Source of the DNA: Oscillospiraceae bacterium
GTDB lineage: Bacteria; Bacillota; Clostridia; Oscillospirales; Acutalibacteraceae
Reading direction: 5' to 3'
DNA length: 16,062 nt
Assembly (NCBI GenBank): GCA_015066165.1
Contig: SVOX01000019.1
Coordinates: forward strand, 1-16,062
Each line of letters starts with the position of its first letter. Position 1 is the stretch's first letter. This document shows, one piece after another, positions 6,167 through 14,917 of this stretch. The position numbers were made by a program, and so were the translations under genes. The notes under the pieces are model-generated. The model saw only the letters and a program-made list of their open reading frames with translations. It did not search any database and was not told the DNA's origin.

Positions 6167-7516
6167 ATGTCAACTAATCCATTACAAGAAATTTGGAGTG
6201 CTATTTGTGACGAATGTAGAAAATCTATTTCAGAAGTTGCTTTTAATTGCTTTTTAAAAGATTTAAAACCCGTTTTCTTTAATGAAAGCGAATTCACTGT
6301 TTCAATAAACGACGAATATAAAAAAGGTATTGTTGAACAAACCTATACCGAACTGTTTAAAAAATGCATTAAAACCGTAATGGGTATTGATATGGATTTT
6401 CGTGTTATAATGCGCGACGAAGAAAAAGAAATTCTTGATGCCGAACAATTTTCAAAAGGTCTTTCTTTTGAAGACTTCTTTACTTTTGATAATTTTGTTG
6501 TTGGTTCAACCAACCGTTTTCCGCATGCGGCATCTTTAGCGGTTGCAGAAAGTGAAATTCCCCAACCCACCTATAACCCTCTTGTTATATACGGCCCTTC
6601 CGGTGTTGGTAAAACTCACTTACTTCTTGCAATAAAAAATCATATGAAGAATAAATTCCCAAATAAAAAAATTGAATTTATTCGCGGTGAAGATTTTACA
6701 AACCAACTTATTGCTGCCTTGCAACAAGGTAAACTCGGTCTTGGCACAATAGACGACTTTAGAAACAAATTTAGAAACGTTGACGTTCTTTTAATTGACG
6801 ATATTCATTTTATCGCCGGTAAAGAACAAACCCAAGAAGAATTTTTTAATACCTTTAATACTCTTCATCAAAAGAACAAGCAAATTGTTGTAACGCTTGA
6901 CCGTCCGCCAAGAGAAATTAAAACTCTTGACGACCGCATCCGTTCAAGATTTGAAGGCAGTTTATTTGCCGACATTGCTTTGCCGGACTTTGAAACAAGA
7001 GTTGGTATTATAAACAAAAAAGCCGAACAGTTTAACATTTCTATTGAAGAAAATTTGGTTTACTACATTGCCGAACATATTAAATCTAATACACGTCAAA
7101 TAGAAGGTGTTATTAAAAAACTTCAGGCGTTTGTGGCAATTCAGGGAAGAACTCCTTCAATTTCGGTTGTTCAAACAATTGTAAGGGATATCATTACCGA
7201 TGATACACCCGAGCCAATAAAAATTGAAAACATTATTAGCGAAGTTGCAAAAACTTACAACGTTTCGGTTAGCGAAATTCTTTCAAACAGAAGAACCGCT
7301 TCTTTAGCACTTGCACGTCAGGTTGCAATGTATATTGCACGTGAAATGACAGACCTTTCTTACAAAAAAATTGGTGAATCTTTTGGAAAAGACTATACAA
7401 CCGTTTTACACAACGTAAACAAAATTGAAAATTTCTTAAAGGACAAACCCTATCAAAAAGAATTGGTTGAAGATATTATCAAAAATTTAAGGGCAGTAAA
7501 CAACAATAATTATTAA
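6167..7516 (+). CDS. dnaA: Chromosomal replication initiator protein DnaA
   Basis: DnaA is the AAA+ ATPase that binds DnaA boxes at oriC, melts the origin and loads the helicase. The 449-residue protein has an N-terminal domain I (1-85), a short domain II, the ATPase with Walker A GPSGVGKT (143-150) and Walker B LLIDDIH (208-214), the arginine-rich DDRIRSRFEG (255-264), and the C-terminal DNA-binding domain with RRTASLALARQVAMYIAREM (375-394) and the signature SFGKDYTTVLH (405-415). The length is normal for Firmicutes. RSRFEGSLFADI differs from the more usual RSRFEWGL. The ATG has GAGGTGAT six bases upstream. It is transcribed away from gpr, and the dnaN gene follows after a 197-base gap. Confidence 0.99.
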   Translation: MSTNPLQEIWSAICDECRKSISEVAFNCFLKDLKPVFFNESEFTVSINDEYKKGIVEQTYTELFKKCIKTVMGIDMDFRVIMRDEEKEILDAEQFSKGLSFEDFFTFDNFVVGSTNRFPHAASLAVAESEIPQPTYNPLVIYGPSGVGKTHLLLAIKNHMKNKFPNKKIEFIRGEDFTNQLIAALQQGKLGLGTIDDFRNKFRNVDVLLIDDIHFIAGKEQTQEEFFNTFNTLHQKNKQIVVTLDRPPREIKTLDDRIRSRFEGSLFADIALPDFETRVGIINKKAEQFNISIEENLVYYIAEHIKSNTRQIEGVIKKLQAFVAIQGRTPSISVVQTIVRDIITDDTPEPIKIENIISEVAKTYNVSVSEILSNRRTASLALARQVAMYIAREMTDLSYKKIGESFGKDYTTVLHNVNKIENFLKDKPYQKELVEDIIKNLRAVNNNNY

Positions 7517-7537
7517 CATATTAACATTAATTAACAT
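7513..7537. repeat. TTAACAT repeats at the start of the dnaA-dnaN gap
   Basis: Three direct copies of TTAACAT begin at 7513, 7521 and 7531, and an inverted copy (ATGTTAA) lies at 7604-7610. The first overlaps the dnaA stop codon. They could be part of the unwinding element or binding sites for an initiation protein, or simply reflect the AT-rich composition. Confidence 0.45.
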
Positions 7538-7713
7538 ACCGTTTATAAACATCTATATTGATAATTAAAAATTGTTAAAGTTATTCATATTTTAATAAAA
7601 ATAATGTTAATATTTATTTTTCTTTTATTTATCACGTTTTTTTAAGTTTTCAATGTTTTCCACATATCTTATTATGACTGTTATTTTTAAACTTTTATTT
7701 AAGGAGAATAAAA
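7517..7713. other. Candidate replication origin (oriC) between dnaA and dnaN
   Basis: This 197-base noncoding gap lies where oriC is found in many Firmicutes. It is extremely AT-rich, as expected for a DNA-unwinding element. Two DnaA-box-like 9-mers are visible, each one mismatch from TTATNCACA: TTTTCCACA (7656-7664) and TTATTCATA (7581-7589). There are also the TTAACAT repeats and a 10-base palindrome GTTTATAAAC (7541-7550). No consensus TTATCCACA box is present in either orientation, and the gpr-dnaA gap shows none. The dnaN ribosome site AAGGAG lies at its right end. The assignment rests mainly on gene order and composition. Confidence 0.55.
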
Positions 7714-8814
7714 ATGATTTTTTCTGTTGAACGAACAAAATTACTTGAGGCAGTACTTAAACTTCAAAGTGTTGTTGCTTCAAAAACTTCTATGCCAATT
7801 TTAGAAGGCATACTTATTTCTGCCGAACAAGGAAAAATTACTCTTGTTGGCTATAATCTTGAAATGGGTATGAAAAAAGAAATTTACGCTAAATGCGAAG
7901 AAGAAGGCGATATTGTTATTAACGCACGTCTTCTTGCTGAAATTTTAAGAAAAATGAATGGTCTTCAGGTTGAAATTTCGGCTGATGACCGCTTAAACTG
8001 TAATATCAAAAGCAACGAAGCCACTTTTGATATTATGGGCATGGCTGCAACCGATTTTCCCGAAATACCTACTGTTAATGAATCTAATTCATTCTCTTTA
8101 AAAGCAAATGTTTTAAATCAACTTAAAAAAGGTACTTCTTTTGCGGCTGCTACAACAGAAGGAAGTAAACCAATTCTTACAGGTATAAATATTTCACTTT
8201 TTGACGGTTTTATTCAGTTTGTTGCTATAGATGGTTACCGTTTAGCAATTAAGAAAGAAAAAATCGGAATAGAAAAGGAAATGGAATTTACAGTTACAAG
8301 CAAAGCGGTAAACGAAGTTGTAAAACTTATTGAAGATGAAAACGAAGATATATGTATAAATATTGGCGAACGTCTTATTAGTTTTAATTTAAACGGTTAC
8401 GTTTTCATTTCCCGTTTATTAGAAGGTGATTTTGTAAATTACCAAAAAACTTTACCTCTTGATTACAAACAAAAAGTTTGTGTTAACACAAGAGATTTAA
8501 TAAACACTATCGAACGTGTTTCACTTCTTATAAGTGAATCTTTTACAACCCCTGTTAGATGTTATTTTAATGAACTTAACGTTATTTTCACCTGCGCTAC
8601 CGCTCAAGGACGCGCAACTGAAACTTTTAATACAAAATTAGAGGGTGAAAATTTTGAAATAGGTCTTAATAATCATTATTTACTTGACGCTTTAAAAGCA
8701 ATTGAAGATGAAAATGTTAATATTCTTTTCAACGGCTCAAATGCTGGTGTTTTAATTACCCCTGTTGATAGCGATAACTTTAAATATATGATTATGCCTA
8801 TGAGGTTGAAATAA
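7714..8814 (+). CDS. dnaN: DNA polymerase III beta subunit (sliding clamp)
   Basis: DnaN forms the ring-shaped dimer that tethers the replicative polymerase to DNA and recruits repair enzymes. The 366-residue protein has the usual length and three-domain layout. It starts MIFSVERTKLLEAVLKLQSV and contains ASKTSMPILEGILI near residues 22-35, TDFPEIP in the first third, the GTSFAAATTEGSKPILTGI block near 139-157, and ends in YMIMPMRLK, the typical C-terminal strand. The ATG follows AAGGAG at good spacing. The stop overlaps the ATG of yaaA by one base, so translation is coupled. It may have its own promoter in the preceding gap, but I see no strong one there. Confidence 0.98.
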   Translation: MIFSVERTKLLEAVLKLQSVVASKTSMPILEGILISAEQGKITLVGYNLEMGMKKEIYAKCEEEGDIVINARLLAEILRKMNGLQVEISADDRLNCNIKSNEATFDIMGMAATDFPEIPTVNESNSFSLKANVLNQLKKGTSFAAATTEGSKPILTGINISLFDGFIQFVAIDGYRLAIKKEKIGIEKEMEFTVTSKAVNEVVKLIEDENEDICINIGERLISFNLNGYVFISRLLEGDFVNYQKTLPLDYKQKVCVNTRDLINTIERVSLLISESFTTPVRCYFNELNVIFTCATAQGRATETFNTKLEGENFEIGLNNHYLLDALKAIEDENVNILFNGSNAGVLITPVDSDNFKYMIMPMRLK

Positions 8815-9026
8815 TGGAAATAAATAAAATTTCAATTAAAGAAGATTTTATTCGTCTTGACAGCGCAATGAAACTTGGAGATATGGTTGTAACCGGCGGA
8901 CACGCTAAAATTGTTATTCAAGAGGGCGAGGTTAAGGTTAACGGCCAAGTTTGTACTATGAGAGGTAAAAAACTTCATAAGGGCGATAAAATTGAATTTG
9001 AAGGCAATTTGGTAGAGATTATATGA
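8814..9026 (+). CDS. yaaA: S4-domain RNA-binding protein YaaA
   Basis: This 70-residue protein is a single S4-type RNA-binding domain: FIRLDSAMKLGDMVVTGGHA is followed by EGEVKVNGQVCTMRGKKLHK and GDKIEFEG. It matches the YaaA protein that lies between dnaN and recF in Bacillus and relatives, where a ribosome-related role has been proposed. It starts on the last base of the dnaN stop codon (ATAATG), with GAGGTTGA inside dnaN as ribosome site, and its TGA overlaps the recF ATG by four bases (ATGA). Both overlaps indicate tight translational coupling. Family identity is clear; the precise function is not. Confidence 0.95.
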   Translation: MEINKISIKEDFIRLDSAMKLGDMVVTGGHAKIVIQEGEVKVNGQVCTMRGKKLHKGDKIEFEGNLVEII

Positions 9027-10084
9027 TAGTTTTAAATTTGGAATGTAAAAATTTCCGTAATTTAGAAAATATAAAAATTTCTCCTTGTGAAAAAATGAAC
9101 GTTATTTGGGGTGAAAACGCTCAAGGTAAGACAAATCTTATTGAAGCAATTTGGCTTTTCACCGGCGCTAAAAGTTTTAGAAACAGTAAAGAAAACGTGT
9201 TTTTAAAATTTGGCGCTGAAAAAGCGGTTTGTTCGCTTGATTTTAAAAGCGAAGGAATTGAAAATAACGCAAAAATTGAAATAACTGATAAAAAAACCGC
9301 TTATTTTAATGATAATAAATTAAAATCTTCATCAAATTTAGTTGGAAAATTTAATGCTGTTATTTTTTCACCGCTTGATTTAAATTTAATATCCGGCGGT
9401 CCGAGTGAACGTAGAAAATTTTTAGATTTAAGTATTGGTCAAATATATCCGGTATTTATAAATGTTTTAAAAAGTTATTTAAGAGCAGTAACTCAAAGAA
9501 ATAAAATAATTAAAGATTATAGATACGACTCAACTCTTTCGGTTATGCTTGACGTTTTTGAAGAAGAAATAGCAACAAACGGAAGAAAAATAATTGAATT
9601 CAGAAAAAGATATATTGATATTTTAAATGAATATTTACCAAATATTTATAAAGGCATTTCTGCAGGTAAAGAGATTTTAGAAACTTCTTACATAACAAAA
9701 TCAAAAGATAATTTATTAGAAGAACTAAAACTTGCAAGAAAAGAAGATATGTATTCAGGTGTGACTTCAACAGGACCCCATCGAGACGACATTGAGTTTA
9801 AAATTAACGGTCTTTCTGTACGTAATTTTGGTTCACAAGGTCAAAAACGCAGTGTGGCACTTGCCCTAAAACTTGCTGAAGCCGAAGTTATAAAGAAAAA
9901 AACTGGCGAGTTTCCTGTAATTTTACTTGACGACGTAATGAGTGAACTTGACAAAACAAGGCAAAATTTCATTCTTAATCATATAGAAGGAATGCAGTCG
10001 TTCCTTACTTGCTGTGATAAAAGCAATTTTGAAAATTTAAGCGGCGGTAAGGTGTTTAATATAAGAAACGGCGGTGTTGAGTAA
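9023..10084 (+). CDS. recF: DNA replication and repair protein RecF
   Basis: RecF is an SMC-like ATPase that, with RecO and RecR, loads RecA at single-strand gaps. The 353-residue protein has Walker A GENAQGKTN (30-38), the SGGPSERRKFLDLSIGQ block around residue 125, the TGPHRDDIEFKING segment, the ABC-type signature FGSQGQKRSVALALKLAEAE (269-288) and Walker B VILLDDVMSELD (299-310). All are typical, and the length is slightly below the usual 360-370. The start overlaps the end of yaaA by four bases, and the stop overlaps the start of remB by one base. It lies in the standard dnaA-gyrA cluster order. Confidence 0.98.
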   Translation: MIVLNLECKNFRNLENIKISPCEKMNVIWGENAQGKTNLIEAIWLFTGAKSFRNSKENVFLKFGAEKAVCSLDFKSEGIENNAKIEITDKKTAYFNDNKLKSSSNLVGKFNAVIFSPLDLNLISGGPSERRKFLDLSIGQIYPVFINVLKSYLRAVTQRNKIIKDYRYDSTLSVMLDVFEEEIATNGRKIIEFRKRYIDILNEYLPNIYKGISAGKEILETSYITKSKDNLLEELKLARKEDMYSGVTSTGPHRDDIEFKINGLSVRNFGSQGQKRSVALALKLAEAEVIKKKTGEFPVILLDDVMSELDKTRQNFILNHIEGMQSFLTCCDKSNFENLSGGKVFNIRNGGVE

Positions 10085-10347
10085 TGTATATACATCTTGG
10101 CGGCGATTACGTTGTTGAAGAAGATGAAATTATTGGTATTTTTGATTTAGAAAATACAACAGTTTCAAAAAAAACAAGAGAATTTTTAAATTTGAGTGAA
10201 AAAAAACACCAAGTAATAAACGTTTCTTATGAATTACCAAAAACTTTTGTTTTAACTTCAAAAAATAATGAAACAAAAGTATATATATCTCAAATCTCCC
10301 CAACAACTTTAAACAAGAGAAAAGGGAAAGAAAAAAATAATTTCTAA
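10084..10347 (+). CDS. remB: Extracellular matrix regulator RemB (DUF370 family)
   Basis: This 87-residue protein begins MYIHLGGDYVVEEDEIIGIF and continues FDLENTTVSKKTREFL, the pattern of the DUF370/RemB family (YaaB of Bacillus subtilis), whose gene also lies between recF and gyrB there. In B. subtilis RemA and RemB influence matrix and biofilm gene expression; the RemB mechanism is less clear. The C-terminal end (TTLNKRKGKEKNNF) is basic and could contact DNA. The start overlaps the recF stop by one base. The gyrB gene follows after 16 bases with an AAAGGAAAG site. Family assignment is strong; function in this organism is inferred. Confidence 0.92.
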   Translation: MYIHLGGDYVVEEDEIIGIFDLENTTVSKKTREFLNLSEKKHQVINVSYELPKTFVLTSKNNETKVYISQISPTTLNKRKGKEKNNF

Positions 10348-10363
10348 CTGAAAGGAAAGAATT

Positions 10364-12307
10364 ATGAGTAACGAAATTAATACTCCTGTAAGCGAAAATT
10401 ATGACGAAAATTCCATACAGGTACTTGAAGGACTTGAAGCAGTTCGTAAACGTCCCGGTATGTATATTGGCTCTACCGGTGAACGTGGTTTGCACCATTT
10501 GGTGTATGAAATTGTGGATAACTCTATCGACGAAGCATTAGCAGGTTATTGTGATAAAATAACTGTTGAACTTTTAGATGATGGAATTATTAAAGTTTGC
10601 GATAACGGACGTGGTATTCCTGTTGGTATAAACCCTCAAAAAGGAATACCTACTGTTACTGTTGTTTTCACAATTTTGCACGCAGGCGGTAAATTTGGCG
10701 GCAGCGGATATAAAGTATCGGGCGGTTTGCACGGTGTTGGTGCTTCAGTTGTTAATGCACTTTCAAGTTGGCTTGAAGTTGAAGTTTGCAACGGCGAAAA
10801 TATTTATAAACAAAGATATGAAAAAGGTAATATTGCTACCGAACTTGAAATAATTGGTAAAACTGAAAAAACAGGTACCACAGTTACCTTTAAACCCGAC
10901 CCTGATATTTTTACCGATACTACAAGATACGATTTTGATATTCTTTTACAACGTCTTCGTGAACAGGCATTTCTTAATGCAGGTATTCGTGTTGTTTTGG
11001 TGGATAAAAGAAGTGATGCCGATATTCCTGAAAGAACCGAAGATTTGCACTTTGAAGGCGGTATTAAGTCTTACGTTGAATATTTGCTTGAAAAGAGCAA
11101 AAAAGACCGTTTAAACAACGATGTTATTTATTTAAGCGGAAGTTCGGGCGACTCTATGGCTGAAATTGCTCTTTTGTGGTCCACCGCTTACGATACAAAG
11201 GTAATGTCTTTTGCAAATACTATTCACACAATAGACGGCGGTACTCATGAATCTTCATTTAAAACAAGTCTTGCACGTGTTGTTAACAAATACGGCAGAA
11301 ACTTTAAATTCTTAAAAGATTCTGACAGTAATTTGAAGGGTGAAGACATTTCGGAAGGTCTTATTGCGGTAGTTTCGGTTAAACTTACTGATGCGCAGTT
11401 TGAAAGCCAAACAAAAGCAAAACTTGGTAACACCGCTATTGGTACCCTTGTAAACAATATTGTAGCCGATAAATTGATGCAATATTTAGAAGAACACCCA
11501 CAAGAAGCCAAAATTATTCTTGATAAATCTATTGCTTCTTCAAATGCACGTGAAGCGGCTCAAAAAGCCCGTGATTTGCAACGTAACAAGTCAGGTATAG
11601 GCGGTAAAACACGTATGCCTGAAAAACTTAAAGACTGTATTTCAGACGACCCCACCAAAACCGAAATTTTCATCGTCGAAGGTGACTCGGCAGGCGGTTC
11701 TGCAGTGGAGGGCAGAAACAGTACTTACCAAGCAATTTTGCCTCTTTGGGGTAAAATGCTTAACGTTGAAAAAGCAAGGGTTGATAAAGTTTACGGTAAC
11801 GATAAACTCACCCCTGTTGTTGTGGCTTTGGGAACAGGTATTGCTGAAAACTTTGATATTTCAAAACTTCGTTATGATAAAATTGTAATTATGGCCGATG
11901 CCGACGTTGACGGTAGCCATATCAGAACACTTTTACTTACTTTCTTCTTCCGTTATATGCCACAACTTATAGAAACAGGTCATATTTACTTGGCTCAACC
12001 GCCTTTGTACCGTGTAGCCAAAGGTAAGAGATATTATGACGCTTTTACCGAAGAAGACAGAGACAGATTTATTGAAGAACTTGGCGGAAACGTTGATATT
12101 CAGCGTTATAAAGGTCTTGGTGAAATGAATCCTGATCAACTTTGGGAAACAACTTTAGACCCCGAACACAGAACAATGCTTAAAGTTACAATGGCAGATG
12201 CTGAACTTGCTGACCAAACTTTCACTATGCTTATGGGTGACGAAGTTGAACCAAGACGTAAGTTTATTGAAGAAAACGCAGTATTTGCGACAGATTTGGA
12301 TATTTAA
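10364..12307 (+). CDS. gyrB: DNA gyrase subunit B
   Basis: GyrB supplies ATP hydrolysis and part of the cleavage site of gyrase, which introduces negative supercoils ahead of forks. The 647-residue protein has the GHKL ATPase (LEAVRKRPGMYIGSTGERGL at 21-41, VDNSIDEALAG at 51-61, GLHGVGASVVNALS at 121-134), the transducer loop with SQTKAKLGN (348-356), and the TOPRIM domain with EGDSAGGSA (439-447) and DADVDGSHIRT near 510. The tail has QRYKGLGEMNPDQLWETT. The length suits a Gram-positive GyrB without the enterobacterial insert. Two divergences from common GyrB are RMPEKLKDC (usually LPGKLADC) and LWGKMLN (K or R instead of W is usual). gyrA follows 12 bases later after AAGGAGGGA. Its place in the operon favours GyrB over ParE. 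Confidence 0.98.
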   Translation: MSNEINTPVSENYDENSIQVLEGLEAVRKRPGMYIGSTGERGLHHLVYEIVDNSIDEALAGYCDKITVELLDDGIIKVCDNGRGIPVGINPQKGIPTVTVVFTILHAGGKFGGSGYKVSGGLHGVGASVVNALSSWLEVEVCNGENIYKQRYEKGNIATELEIIGKTEKTGTTVTFKPDPDIFTDTTRYDFDILLQRLREQAFLNAGIRVVLVDKRSDADIPERTEDLHFEGGIKSYVEYLLEKSKKDRLNNDVIYLSGSSGDSMAEIALLWSTAYDTKVMSFANTIHTIDGGTHESSFKTSLARVVNKYGRNFKFLKDSDSNLKGEDISEGLIAVVSVKLTDAQFESQTKAKLGNTAIGTLVNNIVADKLMQYLEEHPQEAKIILDKSIASSNAREAAQKARDLQRNKSGIGGKTRMPEKLKDCISDDPTKTEIFIVEGDSAGGSAVEGRNSTYQAILPLWGKMLNVEKARVDKVYGNDKLTPVVVALGTGIAENFDISKLRYDKIVIMADADVDGSHIRTLLLTFFFRYMPQLIETGHIYLAQPPLYRVAKGKRYYDAFTEEDRDRFIEELGGNVDIQRYKGLGEMNPDQLWETTLDPEHRTMLKVTMADAELADQTFTMLMGDEVEPRRKFIEENAVFATDLDI

Positions 12308-12319
12308 GGAGGGATAGAA

Positions 12320-14881
12320 ATGGCAAAATTAGAAAACGTATATTGGCCCAGTGATGAAGAAACTAACATTCAGCCGGTAGAAATCGTTGACGAAGTAAGA
12401 CAATGTATGCTTCAATATTCAATGTCGGTACTTGTTGGCCGTGCTATCCCTGATGTTCGTGACGGTTTAAAACCCGTTCACAGAAGAATTCTTTACACAA
12501 TGTATGAAAACGGGCTCTCCCCCGATAAAAAACACAGAAAATGCGCCGATACTGTAGGTTCGGTGCTTGGTAGATACCACCCACACGGTGACGCCAGTGT
12601 TTATGATGCTATGGTTCGTATGGCGCAAGATTTCTCTTTGCGTTATCCGTTAATTGACGGTCAGGGTAACTTTGGTAATATAGACGGTTTCCCTGCCGCT
12701 GCTTACCGTTATACTGAATCTAAAATGAACCGTTTATCATACGGTATGCTTGATGATATTGATAAAGAAACAGTAGATTTTTCACCAAACTATGACAACC
12801 GTTTGGAAGAACCAACCGTTTTACCTGTTCGTTTTCCGCAACTTTTAGTAAACGGTTCTTCGGGTATTGCTGTTGGTATGGCAACAGAAATTCCGCCGCA
12901 CAATTTAGGCGAAGTAATTGACGGTATGTGTTGTCTTATTGACAACCCCGATGCTGAACTTCAAGATATTTGTCAATTTATTAAAGGACCTGACTTCCCA
13001 ACAGGCGGTATTATAATGGGAAGGAGCGGTATTCGTGCCGCTTATGCTACAGGACGCGGTAAAATTGTTGTTCGAGGTAAAGCCGAAATTGAAGAAACCC
13101 GAAACGGTAGATTTAGAATTGTTATAACCGAAATTCCGTATAAAGTTAAAAAACAGGATTTAGTTAAAAACATTTATGATTTAGCAGCCGATAAGCGTAT
13201 TGAAGGTATAGATGACGTTGTTGACTATTCTTCTAAACGTGACGGCGGTATAAGAATTATTGTTGACCTTAAGAAAGATGCAAATCCGCAGGTTGTTCTT
13301 AATAAAATATATAAGAACACTTCTTTGCAAACAACTTTTGGTGCAATTTTACTTGCTATTGTAAACGGCAAACCGCAAATTTTAACACTCAAAGAGATGC
13401 TACAAAACTGCATCGACTTCCAATGTGATATTATTGAAAGAAGAACTGCTTTTGATAAGCGTAAAGCCGAAGAAAGAGCACACATTTTGGAAGGACTTAA
13501 GGTTGCGCTTGACTTTATTGACGAAGTTATTGCAATAATTCGCGCAAGTAAAGGTATTCCTGAAAGTAAGGAAGCCCTTATTGAACGTTTCCAACTTGAC
13601 GATATTCAGGCAACTGCTATTGTTCAAATGCAGTTAGGTAAGTTGTCAGGTCTTGAAAAACAAAAAATTCTTGACGAATTAGATGAAAAATTAGCATTTA
13701 TTAAAGAATGTGAAGCAATTTTGGCTTCTCGTGAACGTATTCTTGATATTGTTAAGACTGAAGCGTTAAATCTTCGTGATAAGTTTTCAGATGACCGCCG
13801 TACCGATATTACCGACGTTGCCGGCGAAGTTGATATCGAAGACCTTATCCCAGAAGAAGAATGTGTTATCACCAAAACCGAAAACGGTTATATTAAGCGT
13901 GTTCCTGCCAGTGAATACAGCGTTCAAAACCGTGGCGGTAAGGGTATTAAGGGTATGAATACCCGTGAAGATGACATTGTTCAAAATATGTTTGTTTGTT
14001 CTTCACACGACAGTATTATGATGTTTACAAACCTTGGCCGTGTTTATAGAATTAAGGCATACGAAATTCCTGAAGGAAGCCGTCAAAGCAAGGGATTAAG
14101 CGTTGTTAACGTTATTCCGCTTATGCCGGAAGAAACTGTTATGACAATTCTTCCTTGCACTGTTAAAGACGATAACGAGCGTTTCTTATGTATGGTAACC
14201 GAAAAAGGTATTATTAAACGTACACGTCTTTCTGAATTTAAAAACACAAGAAAAACAGGTATTATTGCCCTTTCTATCGATGAAGGCGACCAACTCAAGT
14301 TTGTACGTATGACCGGCGGGGAAGATAATCTTCTTATTGCTACTCGAAAAGGTTACGCTATTCAGTTTAAAGAAAGTGACGTTCGAACAATGGGTAGAAC
14401 TGCACGTGGTGTAAAAGCAATTACAATGCGTGAAGGTGACAGCGTTGTTGATATGGCAATTTGTGATAGTGATACCCGAGTACTAACAATTAGCGAAACC
14501 GGTTACGGCCGAATTAGTAATATTTCTGATTATCGCTTGCAGTCACGTGGCGGTAAGGGTATAAAGAACTACCGTGTAGATAAATACGGTGACGTTGCGG
14601 CAGTACTTCCTGTTGCAAATGATACTGATATTATTATGATAGCCGACGACGGTATTATAATTCGTATTTTTGCTGATGATATTTCTGAATTTGCACGTCC
14701 AGCAAAGGGTGTTCGTGTGATGAGAACCACAAATTCAAACGGTGATACCGTTCGTAAGATTTTGTCGGTTGGTATGGCTGAACACGACGAGGCAGAAGTA
14801 AACGACAAGCCCGAAGAAGCGGATGCAGATGCAGGTCTTGTTGAGCAAGAAGCCGAAGAAATTGAAACAGGGGAAGAATAA
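12320..14881 (+). CDS. gyrA: DNA gyrase subunit A
   Basis: GyrA makes the double-strand break and wraps DNA. The 853-residue protein has the winged-helix breakage domain with RAIPDVRDGLKPVHRRILYT (41-60), the quinolone-pocket region GRYHPHGDASVYDAMVRMAQ (84-103) and catalytic Tyr131 in AAAYRYTESKMN. The C-terminal beta-pinwheel carries GyrA-box-like motifs QNRGGKG (536-542) and QSRGGKG (741-747), which support gyrase rather than topoisomerase IV, although both deviate from QRRGGKG at the second position. The last 35 or so residues are strongly acidic, a tail known to modulate supercoiling in some gyrases. Ala92 occupies the position of E. coli Ser83. The gene is the last of the cluster, and a CPBP protease gene starts 36 bases later. 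Confidence 0.98.
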   Translation: MAKLENVYWPSDEETNIQPVEIVDEVRQCMLQYSMSVLVGRAIPDVRDGLKPVHRRILYTMYENGLSPDKKHRKCADTVGSVLGRYHPHGDASVYDAMVRMAQDFSLRYPLIDGQGNFGNIDGFPAAAYRYTESKMNRLSYGMLDDIDKETVDFSPNYDNRLEEPTVLPVRFPQLLVNGSSGIAVGMATEIPPHNLGEVIDGMCCLIDNPDAELQDICQFIKGPDFPTGGIIMGRSGIRAAYATGRGKIVVRGKAEIEETRNGRFRIVITEIPYKVKKQDLVKNIYDLAADKRIEGIDDVVDYSSKRDGGIRIIVDLKKDANPQVVLNKIYKNTSLQTTFGAILLAIVNGKPQILTLKEMLQNCIDFQCDIIERRTAFDKRKAEERAHILEGLKVALDFIDEVIAIIRASKGIPESKEALIERFQLDDIQATAIVQMQLGKLSGLEKQKILDELDEKLAFIKECEAILASRERILDIVKTEALNLRDKFSDDRRTDITDVAGEVDIEDLIPEEECVITKTENGYIKRVPASEYSVQNRGGKGIKGMNTREDDIVQNMFVCSSHDSIMMFTNLGRVYRIKAYEIPEGSRQSKGLSVVNVIPLMPEETVMTILPCTVKDDNERFLCMVTEKGIIKRTRLSEFKNTRKTGIIALSIDEGDQLKFVRMTGGEDNLLIATRKGYAIQFKESDVRTMGRTARGVKAITMREGDSVVDMAICDSDTRVLTISETGYGRISNISDYRLQSRGGKGIKNYRVDKYGDVAAVLPVANDTDIIMIADDGIIIRIFADDISEFARPAKGVRVMRTTNSNGDTVRKILSVGMAEHDEAEVNDKPEEADADAGLVEQEAEEIETGEE

Positions 14882-14917
14882 AAGCGGAAATTTTTTAAAT
14901 TGGAGTTTTTATAATTT

